In this document: positions 6,726 to 14,561 of the stretch, one piece after another | How positions within the stretch are numbered: position 1 is the first letter of the stretch | Layout of the letters: the number at the start of each line of letters is the position of its first letter | Assembly (NCBI GenBank): GCA_934661165.1 | Contig: CAKUJB010000029.1 | Span: 1 to 16,337 of the forward strand | Reading direction: 5' to 3' | Origin: an uncultured Microbacteriaceae bacterium | GTDB lineage: Bacteria > Actinomycetota > Actinomycetes > Actinomycetales > Microbacteriaceae | Length of the DNA stretch: 16,337 nt | Notes under the pieces: generated by a model | What the model saw: the letters and a program-made list of their open reading frames with translations, nothing else | Databases searched by the model: none | What the model was told of the DNA's origin: nothing | Position numbers and translations under genes: made by a program

Positions 6726-6814
6726 ACCGCCCTCGCGGGGTGGCCGGCGCGGGACCGCCAGCGCGGGACCGCCCTTGCCGAACCGCCCTCGCGGGGCCGC
6801 CGGCGCGGGCCGCC
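6722..6814. repeat. 56-base-period direct repeats next to the hairpin
   Basis: The 19-mer CCGAACCGCCCTCGCGGGG occurs at 6722-6740 and 6778-6796, each followed by a near-identical 13-mer ending CCGGCGCGGG. Between them GCGCGGGACCGCC is repeated in tandem (6747-6759 and 6761-6773). The first copy overlaps the end of the hairpin, so hairpin and direct repeats probably form one composite element filling the gap before the lipoprotein gene. Confidence 0.8.
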
Positions 6815-6817
6815 TGC

Positions 6818-6823
6818 CATACT
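6818..6823 (+). promoter_or_regulatory. Putative -10 box CATACT for the lipoprotein gene (leaderless)
   Basis: CATACT is an imperfect -10 hexamer ending six bases before the ATG at 6830, the same spacing as in several other genes here. No ribosome-binding site is visible. Confidence 0.4.
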
Positions 6824-6829
6824 CGAACG

Positions 6830-8296
6830 ATGGCGGGGGCGACCGGACGACGCACACACGCACGCAGCCTGCGCACGGTCGGGGCCATGGCGGCCGCCGC
6901 GCTCCTCGTCGGCTGCACCGCCGGTCCGACGCCTGGCCCGGCCACGACGCCGAGCGGGTCCCCGATCGCCGCGGGCCCCGTCACCACCGCCGCGATCGAG
7001 GCGCTCGACGCCGCGCCGTGCCCCCCGGAGCGCGCCGCGGAGCTCCTGGTCCCCGAGGTCGGCGGCGTCCTGTGCGGCACGCTCCGCGTCCCGCTCGACC
7101 ACGACGACCCGGACGGCGCCCAGCTCGAGCTCGACGTGACGCTCCAGGACGGCGACCGGCCGGAGGGCGTGCTCCTGCTGCTGCCGGGCGGCCCCGGCGG
7201 CAACGGCATCTGGCTCCCCGCGGTCATGCCCCTCGTGCTCCCCGAGGTCGCCGAGCACTACCAGCTCGTGTCCCTCGACCCCCGGGGCACGGGCGCCGAC
7301 GCCCTCGACTGCCCCGCGGTGCAGGCGCAGGTCGGCACGAGCGATCTCCTCGCCGCGACGCCGGAGGCGGTGGAGGAATGCGCGGCTCGGTTCGGTCCGC
7401 GCGCCGCCCACCAGTCGACGGTCGACACCGTCGCCGACCTCGAGGCGCTGCGCGCCGCACTCGGCATCGACGAGTGGGTGCTCGACGGCGCGAGCTACGG
7501 CACCTTCGTCGCGCAGCGCTACGCGGTCGCGCACCCTGAGGCGGTCCGCGCCCTGGTGCTCGACTCGCTCGTCCCGGTGTCGGGCGTCGACCCGTTCCTC
7601 CGCACCTCGATGGGCGCCGTGCCCCGAGTCCTCGGCGATGTCTGCGCGGCGGAGGGCTGCGACATCGACCCGGCCGCGACGATCGAGCAGATCCTCGCCG
7701 CGGACTACCCCGCGCTCGACCTGCTCAACGCGCTCGTGACGACCTCCGTCCTCGACCCCGCCTTCACGGGGGTCCTCGACCTGCTCGCCGACGCGGCCGC
7801 CGGCGAGCTCGCGGGCCTCGACGGCCTCGTCGCCCGCGCGGAGCAGGTCGCGACGAGCTCGGCGCTGACCGCCTTCAGCGCCGGCGCGCACATCGCGACG
7901 CTCTGCGCCGACACCCCCATGCCGTGGGGCGGCCCCGACACCGACCCGGCCGCCCGGGGCGACTCGCTCGACGTGGCGCTCGCGGAGATCACGCCGGAGG
8001 CGACCTGGCCGTTCCCGACATCGCTCGCCCGCGAGCTCGCCCCGGTCGACGCGTGCCTGCGCTGGCCCGCGGTCGCGGTCCCAGCGGGCTTGGCGGGTCC
8101 GCTGCCTGACGTCCCGGTCCTCATCCTCACCGGCGAGCGCGACCTCTCGACCCCGGTCGAGTCCGCCGAGGCCGAGCTCGGCGCGTTCGCGAACGTCACC
8201 TCGGCCGTCGTCCCCGGGCTCGGGCACGGCGCGCAGATGGGGCCGGCCGGCGCCGCGATCGTCAGCGAGTTCCTGCTGGGGCTCGGCGACCGGTAG
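6830..8296 (+). CDS. Secreted alpha/beta-hydrolase lipoprotein, S33 peptidase-like (TAP family)
   Basis: This 488-residue hydrolase is exported and lipid-anchored on the outer face of the membrane. An Arg-rich start and a hydrophobic helix end in the lipobox LLVGC, with the lipidated Cys29, followed by a Pro/Thr/Gly-rich linker (30-50). The alpha/beta-hydrolase fold shows the oxyanion loop LLPGGPGGNG (117-126), the DPRGTG turn (150-155), the nucleophile elbow GASYGTF with Ser222, the acid Asp438 in GERDLSTP, and His466 in GLGHG. This matches the proline-iminopeptidase/tripeptidyl aminopeptidase group (MEROPS S33) seen in Streptomyces SlpD/E and Tap, with a TAP-like C-terminal part. Likely role: N-terminal peptide trimming outside the cell. 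The exact specificity is unknown and an esterase activity cannot be excluded. Confidence 0.9.
   Translation: MAGATGRRTHARSLRTVGAMAAAALLVGCTAGPTPGPATTPSGSPIAAGPVTTAAIEALDAAPCPPERAAELLVPEVGGVLCGTLRVPLDHDDPDGAQLELDVTLQDGDRPEGVLLLLPGGPGGNGIWLPAVMPLVLPEVAEHYQLVSLDPRGTGADALDCPAVQAQVGTSDLLAATPEAVEECAARFGPRAAHQSTVDTVADLEALRAALGIDEWVLDGASYGTFVAQRYAVAHPEAVRALVLDSLVPVSGVDPFLRTSMGAVPRVLGDVCAAEGCDIDPAATIEQILAADYPALDLLNALVTTSVLDPAFTGVLDLLADAAAGELAGLDGLVARAEQVATSSALTAFSAGAHIATLCADTPMPWGGPDTDPAARGDSLDVALAEITPEATWPFPTSLARELAPVDACLRWPAVAVPAGLAGPLPDVPVLILTGERDLSTPVESAEAELGAFANVTSAVVPGLGHGAQMGPAGAAIVSEFLLGLGDR
7373..7383 (+). repeat. Iterated 11-mer GAGGAATGCGC, copy 4
   Basis: Exact copy inside the lipoprotein gene, read in frame as Glu-Glu-Cys-Ala. 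Confidence 0.85.
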
Positions 8297-8305
8297 CGGC
8301 GTGCC

Positions 8306-8316
8306 GCGCATTCCTC
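8306..8316 (-). repeat. Iterated 11-mer GAGGAATGCGC, copy 5
   Basis: Exact copy in the 32-base gap between the convergent lipoprotein and desaturase genes. It touches the perfect 12-base palindrome CCCGAGCTCGGG at 8316-8327. Confidence 0.85.
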
Positions 8317-8328
8317 CCGAGCTCGGGA

Positions 8329-9390
8329 TCAGACCCGGCGGTACTCCGAGGCCATGGGGCAGTCGAAGGGGTCGCGTGCGGCGAGGCCCACGCGGTTGAG
8401 GTACTCGATGACGATGCCGTAGGAGCGGATGAGGCTCGTCTCGGTGTACGGCACGTCGAGCGTGCGGCAGTGCTCCTTGACGATCTCGCGCGCCTTCGAG
8501 AGGTGGAGTCGCGACATGCTCGGGAAGAGGTGGTGCTCGATCTGGTAGTTGAGCCCGCCCATGAGCCAGGTCGCCCACCAGCCGCCGCTCACATTGCGCG
8601 AGGTCCGGACCTGCTTCGTGAAGAAGTCGAGCTTCGCGCCGGCCTCGACGATCGGCATCCCCTTGTGGTTGGGCGCGAAGGACGCCCCCATGTACACACC
8701 GAAGATGGCGAGCTGCACGCCGAGGAATGCGAACGCCATGCCGAGCGGGAGGAACATGAAGATCGGGACGAGCACGATCGCGTGCCGCAGCAGGATCGTC
8801 GAGAGCTCGACCCAGCGGCCCTTGACGCCACGCGCCGTGACGAGGTGCTTGATGCCGAGGTAGTGCAGGTTGAAGCCCTCGAGGGTGAGCAGCGGGAAGA
8901 AGAGCCAGCCCTGGCGCTGCGTGATGAAGCGGACGATGCCCTTCGACTTCGCCGCGTCCTCCTCGATGAAGGAGATCGTGTCGATCTCGATGTCGGGGTC
9001 CTTGCCGATCTTGTTCGGGTTCGCGTGGTGCCGCGAGTGCTTCGCGTCCCACCAGGCGTAGCTCATGCCGGCGATGCCGCCGAGGATCCGTGCGATGCGG
9101 TCGTTGACCTTGCCCGACGGGTGGATCGCGCGATGCGCGGCCTCGTGCGCGAGGAAGGCGACCTGCGTGAAGAGGATCCCCAGGGCGGCGGCGATGAGCA
9201 GCTGGTACCAGCTGTCGCCGAAGAGGATGAAGCCGGTGATGCAGCCCGCGAAGCCGAGCGCGAGCACCGCGACGATCATCCGGTAGAACCACGGGGTCCG
9301 GCGCAGCAGGCCGAGCTCCTTCACGGTTCGCGAGATCTGGGTATAGGCCGCGGTGACATCGGGGAAGGAGTCGGTGCGGGCCCGCGTCAA
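8329..9390 (-). CDS. Fatty acid desaturase (acyl-CoA/lipid desaturase, membrane di-iron)
   Basis: This 353-residue membrane enzyme inserts a double bond into fatty acyl chains using O2 and a di-iron centre. All three histidine boxes are present: HEAAH (82-86), HSRHH (118-122) and QIEHH (283-287). The Gln-type third box is characteristic of front-end (linoleoyl-CoA, delta-6-like) desaturases, and mycobacterial DesA3 belongs to the same broad family. Hydrophobic segments lie near 37-58, 62-80, 161-172 and 200-237. The start is uncertain: family similarity begins near SFPDVTAAYTQ, and the only plausible near start is a TTG at 9390 without a ribosome-binding site. A GTG at 9516 would add 42 unusual residues. 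No redox partner (ferredoxin reductase) is adjacent. The desaturated position and substrate are inference. Confidence 0.9.
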   Translation of the reverse strand: MTRARTDSFPDVTAAYTQISRTVKELGLLRRTPWFYRMIVAVLALGFAGCITGFILFGDSWYQLLIAAALGILFTQVAFLAHEAAHRAIHPSGKVNDRIARILGGIAGMSYAWWDAKHSRHHANPNKIGKDPDIEIDTISFIEEDAAKSKGIVRFITQRQGWLFFPLLTLEGFNLHYLGIKHLVTARGVKGRWVELSTILLRHAIVLVPIFMFLPLGMAFAFLGVQLAIFGVYMGASFAPNHKGMPIVEAGAKLDFFTKQVRTSRNVSGGWWATWLMGGLNYQIEHHLFPSMSRLHLSKAREIVKEHCRTLDVPYTETSLIRSYGIVIEYLNRVGLAARDPFDCPMASEYRRV

Positions 9391-9559
9391 CCGGAGCGGA
9401 CCGAAGCCCGAGGACTGCGTGGGGGCGGAAGCGGAGATACGGCACCTGCTTTGATCGCGACCGCGGCTCGCACGGTCCGGATGAAGCCAAAGGCGGGAGC
9501 CGATCGCTCCTGCCACCTTAGGGGCGCAGTCTGGGAATGCGGCGCGAATCGCCCGCCGC

Positions 9560-10420
9560 TCAGCGCAGCGCCGCCCCGAGGGCCTCGATGAGCCCGGTCT
9601 CGTCGGCTCCTTCGGGGACGACGATCTGGGCGACGACGTGGTCGGCGCCCGCCGCGATCTGCGCGTCGAGTCGCGTGCGCACGGCGGCGCCGTCGCCCCA
9701 GGCGGCGAGCTCGTCGACCGCGGCGTCGCTGTGCGCGTCGATCTCCGTCTCGTCGAGGCCGAGCCGCAGCAGGTTCGTCCGGTAGTTCGTGAGATCGAAG
9801 TAGTACCCCATGCCCGGCCGCAGCGTGTCGCGCGCGAGCGTCGGATCCGTCTCGAGCAGGATCCGCTGCTCGGGGACGAGGAGCGCCGAGGGTCCCATGA
9901 CGGCGCGAGCGCGGGAGGAATGCGCGGGCGGCACGAAATACGGATGCGCGCCGAGGGTGCGCGCCGCCGACAGCCGCAGCACCCGGTCGCCGAGGGCGGC
10001 GAGCACGAGTCGGTCGCCCGGCACGCCCTCCGCCTCGAGGAGGTCGAGGTAGTCGACAAGCCCCGTGTACGGCTTCGCGGCCTGCTCGTGGCGCTCGGGA
10101 TGCCCCGCGCCGATGCCGAGGATGAACCGACCGGGGTGCGCCGCCTCGATCCGGTGGTAGCTGGCGGCGACCTCACGCGCATTCGCGGTCCAGATGTTGA
10201 CGATGCCCGTCGCGACGACGATCCGCTCGGTCGCCTCGAGCACGGCCTCGACGATCCCGAGGTCGGCCGGCGGGCTGCCGCCGACCCAGAACGAGCCGAA
10301 GCCCGACCGCTCGGCCGTCGCCGCGAGCGCCGGATCGAGGCCCGGACTGCGGCGCCAGATCCCGGTCGAGCCGATCCGATGCCGGAGGTCGGCCCGGGCG
10401 AGCTCGAGCGGCGAGGTCAT
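9560..10420 (-). CDS. LLM-class F420-dependent oxidoreductase (TIGR03620-like)
   Basis: This 286-residue luciferase-like TIM-barrel enzyme closely resembles the TIGR03620 group, predicted to use coenzyme F420. Visible family landmarks are STGIWRRSPGLDPALAATAE at the N-terminus, SFWVGGSP, TERIVVATGIVNIWTANA, GRFILGIGAGHPE, the conserved LAALGDRVLRLSAARTLGAHPY, PEQRILLETDPTLARDT, NYRTNLLRLGLDE and AGADHVVAQ. The reaction and substrate are unknown; F420 rather than FMN use is inferred from the family. The ATG at 10420 overlaps the TGA of the UPF0182 gene, so the two genes are translationally coupled. A GTG at 10423 is the alternative start. Confidence 0.88.
   Translation of the reverse strand: MTSPLELARADLRHRIGSTGIWRRSPGLDPALAATAERSGFGSFWVGGSPPADLGIVEAVLEATERIVVATGIVNIWTANAREVAASYHRIEAAHPGRFILGIGAGHPERHEQAAKPYTGLVDYLDLLEAEGVPGDRLVLAALGDRVLRLSAARTLGAHPYFVPPAHSSRARAVMGPSALLVPEQRILLETDPTLARDTLRPGMGYYFDLTNYRTNLLRLGLDETEIDAHSDAAVDELAAWGDGAAVRTRLDAQIAAGADHVVAQIVVPEGADETGLIEALGAALR
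9915..9925 (+). repeat. Iterated 11-mer GAGGAATGCGC, copy 6
   Basis: Exact copy within the F420 oxidoreductase gene but on the opposite strand to it, read by the gene as Ala-His-Ser-Ser. Confidence 0.85.
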
Positions 10421-13311
10421 CACTGCCCCGCCGCGGCCATCGCGCGCTCGATCGCCGCGACCATGCGCTGGTCGGCCTCGGCAGCCGCGACGAGGTCCCC
10501 CGCCGCATAGGCCGCGGTGCGGTCGGCGAGCGCCGCCTGGTAGTCGGCGAGCGCGGCGCGCAGCGTCGGGCTGTAGTCGCCGGGCTCCTGGCCCGGGTCG
10601 GTCGTGTCCGGCTCCTCGCCGTCGGTCGGGGGCGTCGTCGGGGTCGTCGGCGCCGGCACGGGCTCGCCCGCCTCGCCGGAGTCGCCCGCATCGGCGCCGG
10701 AGTCGCCGCCGAAGAGGACGTCGAGCGCCTCGTCGAGCGTGTCCTCGAAGGCGATGTCCTCACCGAAGGAGACGAGGATCTTCCGCAGCAGCGGGAACTG
10801 GGTCCCCGACGACGACTGGACGTAGACGGGCTGCACGTAGAGCAGCCCGCCCCCGACGGGGAGGGTCAGCAGGTTGCCGTAGATGACGGTGTTGCCGCCG
10901 CCCGCGGTGAGGTCGAGCACCTCGCTCGAGACCTGCGTGTTCGTCTTGAAGGCGTTGAAGACCTGGCCCGGCGCGGGGATGGACTGGGTCGGCAGCGTCA
11001 GCAGCGTCAGCTTGCCGTAGTCCTCGCCCGCGTCACCGTTCGCCGCAAGATAGCCCGTGAGGATCTGGCGCTGCGTGGAGCCCGTCTCGGCGGGAATGTA
11101 CGTCGAGTACAGCGTGTACGCGGGCGCATCACTGCCCGGGACCTGCATCGTCAGGTAGTACGGCGGCTGCAGCCCGCTCGAGGCCACCGGGTCCTGCGGC
11201 GTCACCCAGCGGTCGTCGCCCGAGTAGAAGCTGTTCGAGTCCGTGACGTGGTAGGTGCCGAGGATCTGGCGCTGCACCTTGAAGAGATCCTCCGGATAGC
11301 GCACGTGCGCGAGCAGGTCGTCGCTCATCTCCGAGGCCGGGACGATCGACGCGGGGAAGACCTGCTGCCAGGCCGTGAGGACGGGGTCCTCCGCGTCCCA
11401 CGCGTACAGCGTCACGGTGCCGTCGTACGCGTCGACGGTCGCCTTCACCGAGTTGCGCATGTAGTTCACCTGGTACTGGAGCAGCGTGTTCACCGAGGTG
11501 TCCGCGTCGGCGATCGCCGAGACGAGGTTGACGGTCTCCGAGTACGGGTAGTTCGTCCCCGTCGTGTACCCGTCGACGATCCAGACGATCCGGTCGTCGA
11601 CGACCGCCGGGTACGGGTCGGTGTCGAGCGTGAGGTACGGCGCGACCTTCTGCACGCGGGTGCGCGGGTCGCGGTCGTACAGGATCTGCGAGCTGTCGTT
11701 CACCGCGTCGGAGAAGAGGATCTGCTCCGACTGGAACTTGATCGCATAGACGATCCGGTTGAAGAGGCTGTCGAGCTTCGGTCCCCCGTCGGCGCTGAAC
11801 GTCGTCTGCACCGTCCGGGTCGAGTCCTCGCCGCCCGCCGGGTAGTCGAGCTCGATCGGCGTCGCGCCCTCCGGGGCGCCGACGATCGAGTAAGCCGGAC
11901 TGCCCTCGCCGAAGTAGATGCGCGGCTCGTAGTCGCCGAGCGCCCCCGCGGTCGGGATGTCGTACTCGAGGAAGCGCGGCTGGCCGTCCGCCTCGCGCTG
12001 GTTGCCGTACGCGGCGACGACGCCGTAGCCGTGCGTGTATACGACCGTGTTGTTGTACCAGGACTGCGAGTCGCCGAGCCCCGCGAGGTTGACGTCGCGC
12101 AGCGCGATGATCGTGTCCTGCACCTTGCCGTCGATCTCGTACCGGTCGACGTCGAGGTCGTGGAAGCCGTAGTACTGCTTGAGTTGCTGCAGCTGCTGGA
12201 ACGTCCGCGGCGCGATCGTCGGATCCATGATCCGGATGTTCGCGGTCGTCGCGGCGTCCTCGCGGAGCGCCCCCGGCGTGGCGTCGGTCGTCGCGCTGTA
12301 CGGAATCTCCTGGACGTCGGCGACGCCGAATGCGTCACGGGTCGCCTCGATCGAGCGCTCGATGTACGGCGCCTCGACCGTCCGGGCCGAGGGCTCGACC
12401 TGGAATCGCTGCACGATCCACGGGTAGCCGGCACCGATGACGAGCGCGAGGACGACGAGGAGCACGACCCCGATCGCCGGGAGCTGCCAGCGCCCGATCA
12501 TCGCCGTCGCGAAGCACAGCAGTGCGACGAACGCCGCGGCGATCGCGAGGATCGCCTGCCCGGGGATGATCGCATTCACCTCGGTGTAGCCGGCACCGGT
12601 CTGCAGGAAGCCGGCGGAGGCGTCGTAGAGGGTCGCGTACCGGCCGAGCCAGATGCTCAGCGCCTGGAGCGCGACCCAGAGCCCGAGCGTGATCGCGAGC
12701 TGGATGCGCGCCGGTCGCTCGATGTGCGGCCGACGCCCGACGAGGCGGATGGAGCGGAAGATGACCGCGATGGCGAGCGCGAGCAGGCCCGAGAGGGCGA
12801 CCGCCCACAGCGCGAAGCTCACGAGGCCCTGATAGAAGGGCAGGTCGAAGAAGTAGTACCCGATGTCGATGCCGAACTCGGGGTCCGTCTGGCCGAACGG
12901 CACCGAGTTGAGCCACAGCAGCACGGCGCGCCACTGTCCCGCCGCCGACAGGCCGGCGAAGAAGCCGAGGCCGATCGGCACGACCCAGGTCGCGAGCGGG
13001 CGCAGCCCGTCGACGAGCTGCTGCTGCTGGTCGAGCTTCGTGTAGATCGGACGGTTGCGGAAGGCGATGACGAGGCTCACCCAGACGGGGATCGCCATGC
13101 CGAGGAATCCGGCGGCGAAGAGCACGACGCGCGCGACCCACTGGGTCGTCAGGACCTCGAGGTAGCCGGTCTGCTGATACCAGAGGATGTCCGCGGCGAG
13201 CGTCGCCGCGAGGAGGAATGCGCCGGCGACGACCGCGATGATGACGACGGCGATGAGGATCGCGCGGCGTGGGGTGCGGGTGGGCGGCTGCGCTGCTGCA
13301 GGGGCGGACAT
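10420..13311 (-). CDS. UPF0182 family large membrane protein
   Basis: This 963-residue protein belongs to UPF0182 (PF03699), widespread in actinobacteria and of unknown function. Seven helices are predicted in the first third (about 17-39, 58-83, 108-122, 161-187, 204-222, 248-270, 278-297). The family motif DPEFGIDIGYYFFDLPFY (143-160) lies between helices. After helix 7, QRFQVEPSARTVEAPYIE opens a large, probably extracellular region rich in Tyr, Asp and Thr. Near the C-terminus an acidic Pro/Thr linker (about 868-925) is followed by a short Ala-rich helical tail, YQAALADRTAAYAAGD. The ATG at 13311 has AGGAGA nine bases upstream and a TAGACT -10 box further up. It lies 77 bases downstream of the PDZ protease gene on the same strand, and the F420 oxidoreductase gene overlaps its end. 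Confidence 0.95.
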   Translation of the reverse strand: MSAPAAAQPPTRTPRRAILIAVVIIAVVAGAFLLAATLAADILWYQQTGYLEVLTTQWVARVVLFAAGFLGMAIPVWVSLVIAFRNRPIYTKLDQQQQLVDGLRPLATWVVPIGLGFFAGLSAAGQWRAVLLWLNSVPFGQTDPEFGIDIGYYFFDLPFYQGLVSFALWAVALSGLLALAIAVIFRSIRLVGRRPHIERPARIQLAITLGLWVALQALSIWLGRYATLYDASAGFLQTGAGYTEVNAIIPGQAILAIAAAFVALLCFATAMIGRWQLPAIGVVLLVVLALVIGAGYPWIVQRFQVEPSARTVEAPYIERSIEATRDAFGVADVQEIPYSATTDATPGALREDAATTANIRIMDPTIAPRTFQQLQQLKQYYGFHDLDVDRYEIDGKVQDTIIALRDVNLAGLGDSQSWYNNTVVYTHGYGVVAAYGNQREADGQPRFLEYDIPTAGALGDYEPRIYFGEGSPAYSIVGAPEGATPIELDYPAGGEDSTRTVQTTFSADGGPKLDSLFNRIVYAIKFQSEQILFSDAVNDSSQILYDRDPRTRVQKVAPYLTLDTDPYPAVVDDRIVWIVDGYTTGTNYPYSETVNLVSAIADADTSVNTLLQYQVNYMRNSVKATVDAYDGTVTLYAWDAEDPVLTAWQQVFPASIVPASEMSDDLLAHVRYPEDLFKVQRQILGTYHVTDSNSFYSGDDRWVTPQDPVASSGLQPPYYLTMQVPGSDAPAYTLYSTYIPAETGSTQRQILTGYLAANGDAGEDYGKLTLLTLPTQSIPAPGQVFNAFKTNTQVSSEVLDLTAGGGNTVIYGNLLTLPVGGGLLYVQPVYVQSSSGTQFPLLRKILVSFGEDIAFEDTLDEALDVLFGGDSGADAGDSGEAGEPVPAPTTPTTPPTDGEEPDTTDPGQEPGDYSPTLRAALADYQAALADRTAAYAAGDLVAAAEADQRMVAAIERAMAAAGQ
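13213..13223 (+). repeat. Iterated 11-mer GAGGAATGCGC, copy 7
   Basis: Exact copy within the first helix region of the UPF0182 gene, antisense to it, read by the gene as part of Gly-Ala-Phe-Leu-Leu. Confidence 0.85.
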
Positions 13312-13347
13312 CCGGCTGGGTCTCCTGTCGGTCGGTTCGCGGCCGCC

Positions 13348-13353
13348 AGTCTA
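13348..13353 (-). promoter_or_regulatory. Putative -10 box TAGACT for the UPF0182 gene
   Basis: TAGACT fits TANNNT and would start a transcript about 30 bases before the ATG, including the AGGAGA ribosome-binding site. The UPF0182-oxidoreductase pair may therefore have its own promoter besides read-through from the PDZ protease gene. Confidence 0.45.
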
Positions 13354-13388
13354 GTGGTGCCGACCTGGACGCCCGCCGGGGCGCCGCC

Positions 13389-14513
13389 TCAGCCCTGCAT
13401 CACCGACTCGCAGCTGGGCAGTGCCTCGGTGTCGCCGCCGACGCCGATCGTCTCGACCGCCCGGATCGCATCCTCGAGCGTCTCGACCGCGATGACCGTC
13501 AGCCCCTCGGGCACGTTGCCGACGACCTGCACGCAGTTCGCGACCGGGGCGAGGAACCAGTCGGCACCCGCGCCCACCGCCCCCCACATCTTCTGCTGGA
13601 TGCCGCCGATGGGGCCGACCTGGCCGATCGCGTCGATCGTCCCCGTGCCCGCGATGTCGGCTCCGCCCGTGAGCCCGCCGGGCGTGAGCTTGTCGTAGAT
13701 GCCGAGAGCGAACATCATGCCGGCGCTCGGGCCGCCGACGTTGTCGAGCTGGATGGTCACCGTGAAGGGCAGCACGAAGTCGGTCGCGACGAGGATGCCG
13801 AGCACCGGGACGGGCTCGGCCGCCGCCGTCGCCTCGCTGAGCCGCGGCGTCACCTCGACGACGAGCTCCTCGTCGCCGCGGCCGATCACGAGCTCGAGCG
13901 GCCGGTCGGCACCGCTGCGGGCGATCTCGGCGCGGAGCTCCTCGACCGTCGCGGGGACGATGCCGCCGATCGACCGGATGACGTCGCCGGCCTCGAGGAT
14001 GCCCTGCGCCGCGGCGTCATCCTGCACCTGCGCCACCGACAGCTCGACGTCGAGCTCGTAGTCGAGCGCGTGGAGCGCCGCAGCGATCGCCGACAGCTGC
14101 GAGTTCTCCATGTCGATCCGGGCCTGCTCCGCGTTCTCCTCCCGGGTGAGCCCGGGGGGATAGACGGACTCGACCGGCAGCACGGCGCGCTGCGGGTCGA
14201 AGGTCGCGAGGACGACGTCGATCCAGCTCGGCAGCCGCTGCGGCGGCGTCGCGTACACGGTGAGGAGCCGCAGCGCGCCCTCGGTCGGGAAGGTCTCCTC
14301 GACGGGGATGCTGATCATCGGCACCTTCTCGCCGTTCGACTCCGTCTGGCCGAGGACGTCGAAGACGGGGCCGGGGTACTCGATCACGTACGGGGCCGGC
14401 ATCGAGGCGACGACGGCCGTGCACACCGCCGCGACCGCGAGGAGTCCGCCGCCGCCGATCCAGGCGATCGGCGGCCGCGCGTCGGGGTCGCGCGCCTTGC
14501 GGGGGAGGTACAC
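13389..14513 (-). CDS. YlbL-like membrane-anchored PDZ/S16 (Lon-type) protease
   Basis: This 374-residue protein is held in the membrane by one N-terminal helix (about 16-38), its body probably outside the cell. A PDZ domain occupies about 160-225 (AQGILEAGDVIRSIGG, then a strand ELVIGRGDE). The C-terminal half is a Lon-type S16 protease domain with catalytic Ser263 in NVGGPSAGMMFAL and Lys308 in GGIQQKMWGA, plus GGADIAGTGTIDAIGQVGPI between them. Both catalytic residues are intact, so it should be active. The GTG at 14513 is preferred because TACACT lies seven bases upstream and the helix follows properly; the frame extends to 14591 but those 26 residues look noncoding. Rv3194c of M. tuberculosis has the same architecture and neighbours. 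Substrates are unknown. Confidence 0.93.
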   Translation of the reverse strand: MYLPRKARDPDARPPIAWIGGGGLLAVAAVCTAVVASMPAPYVIEYPGPVFDVLGQTESNGEKVPMISIPVEETFPTEGALRLLTVYATPPQRLPSWIDVVLATFDPQRAVLPVESVYPPGLTREENAEQARIDMENSQLSAIAAALHALDYELDVELSVAQVQDDAAAQGILEAGDVIRSIGGIVPATVEELRAEIARSGADRPLELVIGRGDEELVVEVTPRLSEATAAAEPVPVLGILVATDFVLPFTVTIQLDNVGGPSAGMMFALGIYDKLTPGGLTGGADIAGTGTIDAIGQVGPIGGIQQKMWGAVGAGADWFLAPVANCVQVVGNVPEGLTVIAVETLEDAIRAVETIGVGGDTEALPSCESVMQG

Positions 14514-14520
14514 CCAGCCG

Positions 14521-14526
14521 AGTGTA
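14521..14526 (-). promoter_or_regulatory. Putative -10 box TACACT for the PDZ protease gene (leaderless)
   Basis: TACACT fits TANNNT and ends seven bases before the GTG at 14513. No ribosome-binding site is visible, so this site decides the chosen start. Confidence 0.55.
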
Positions 14527-14539
14527 GGGGGCCGGTCCC

Positions 14540-14550
14540 GCGCATTCCTC
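14540..14550 (-). repeat. Iterated 11-mer GAGGAATGCGC, copy 8
   Basis: Exact copy in the 124-base divergent gap, just upstream of the PDZ protease -10 box. Confidence 0.85.
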
Positions 14551-14561
14551 GCGGCGGCTGA

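Noticed and set aside
6641..6814. CRISPR array or IS terminal repeats
   Set aside because: There are only two direct copies at one spacing, no regular spacer-repeat pattern, no cas genes and no transposase.
6323..9490. 1055-codon open frame on the minus strand opposite the MerR and lipoprotein genes and overlapping the desaturase gene
   Set aside because: The sequence is Arg/Ala/Gly-rich with no domain sense and lies opposite well-supported genes; long antisense frames are expected at this GC content.
11248..13698. 816-codon plus-strand open frame opposite the UPF0182 gene
   Set aside because: Its Arg/Asp/Val-rich low-complexity product is the mirror of UPF0182 codons, with no family match.
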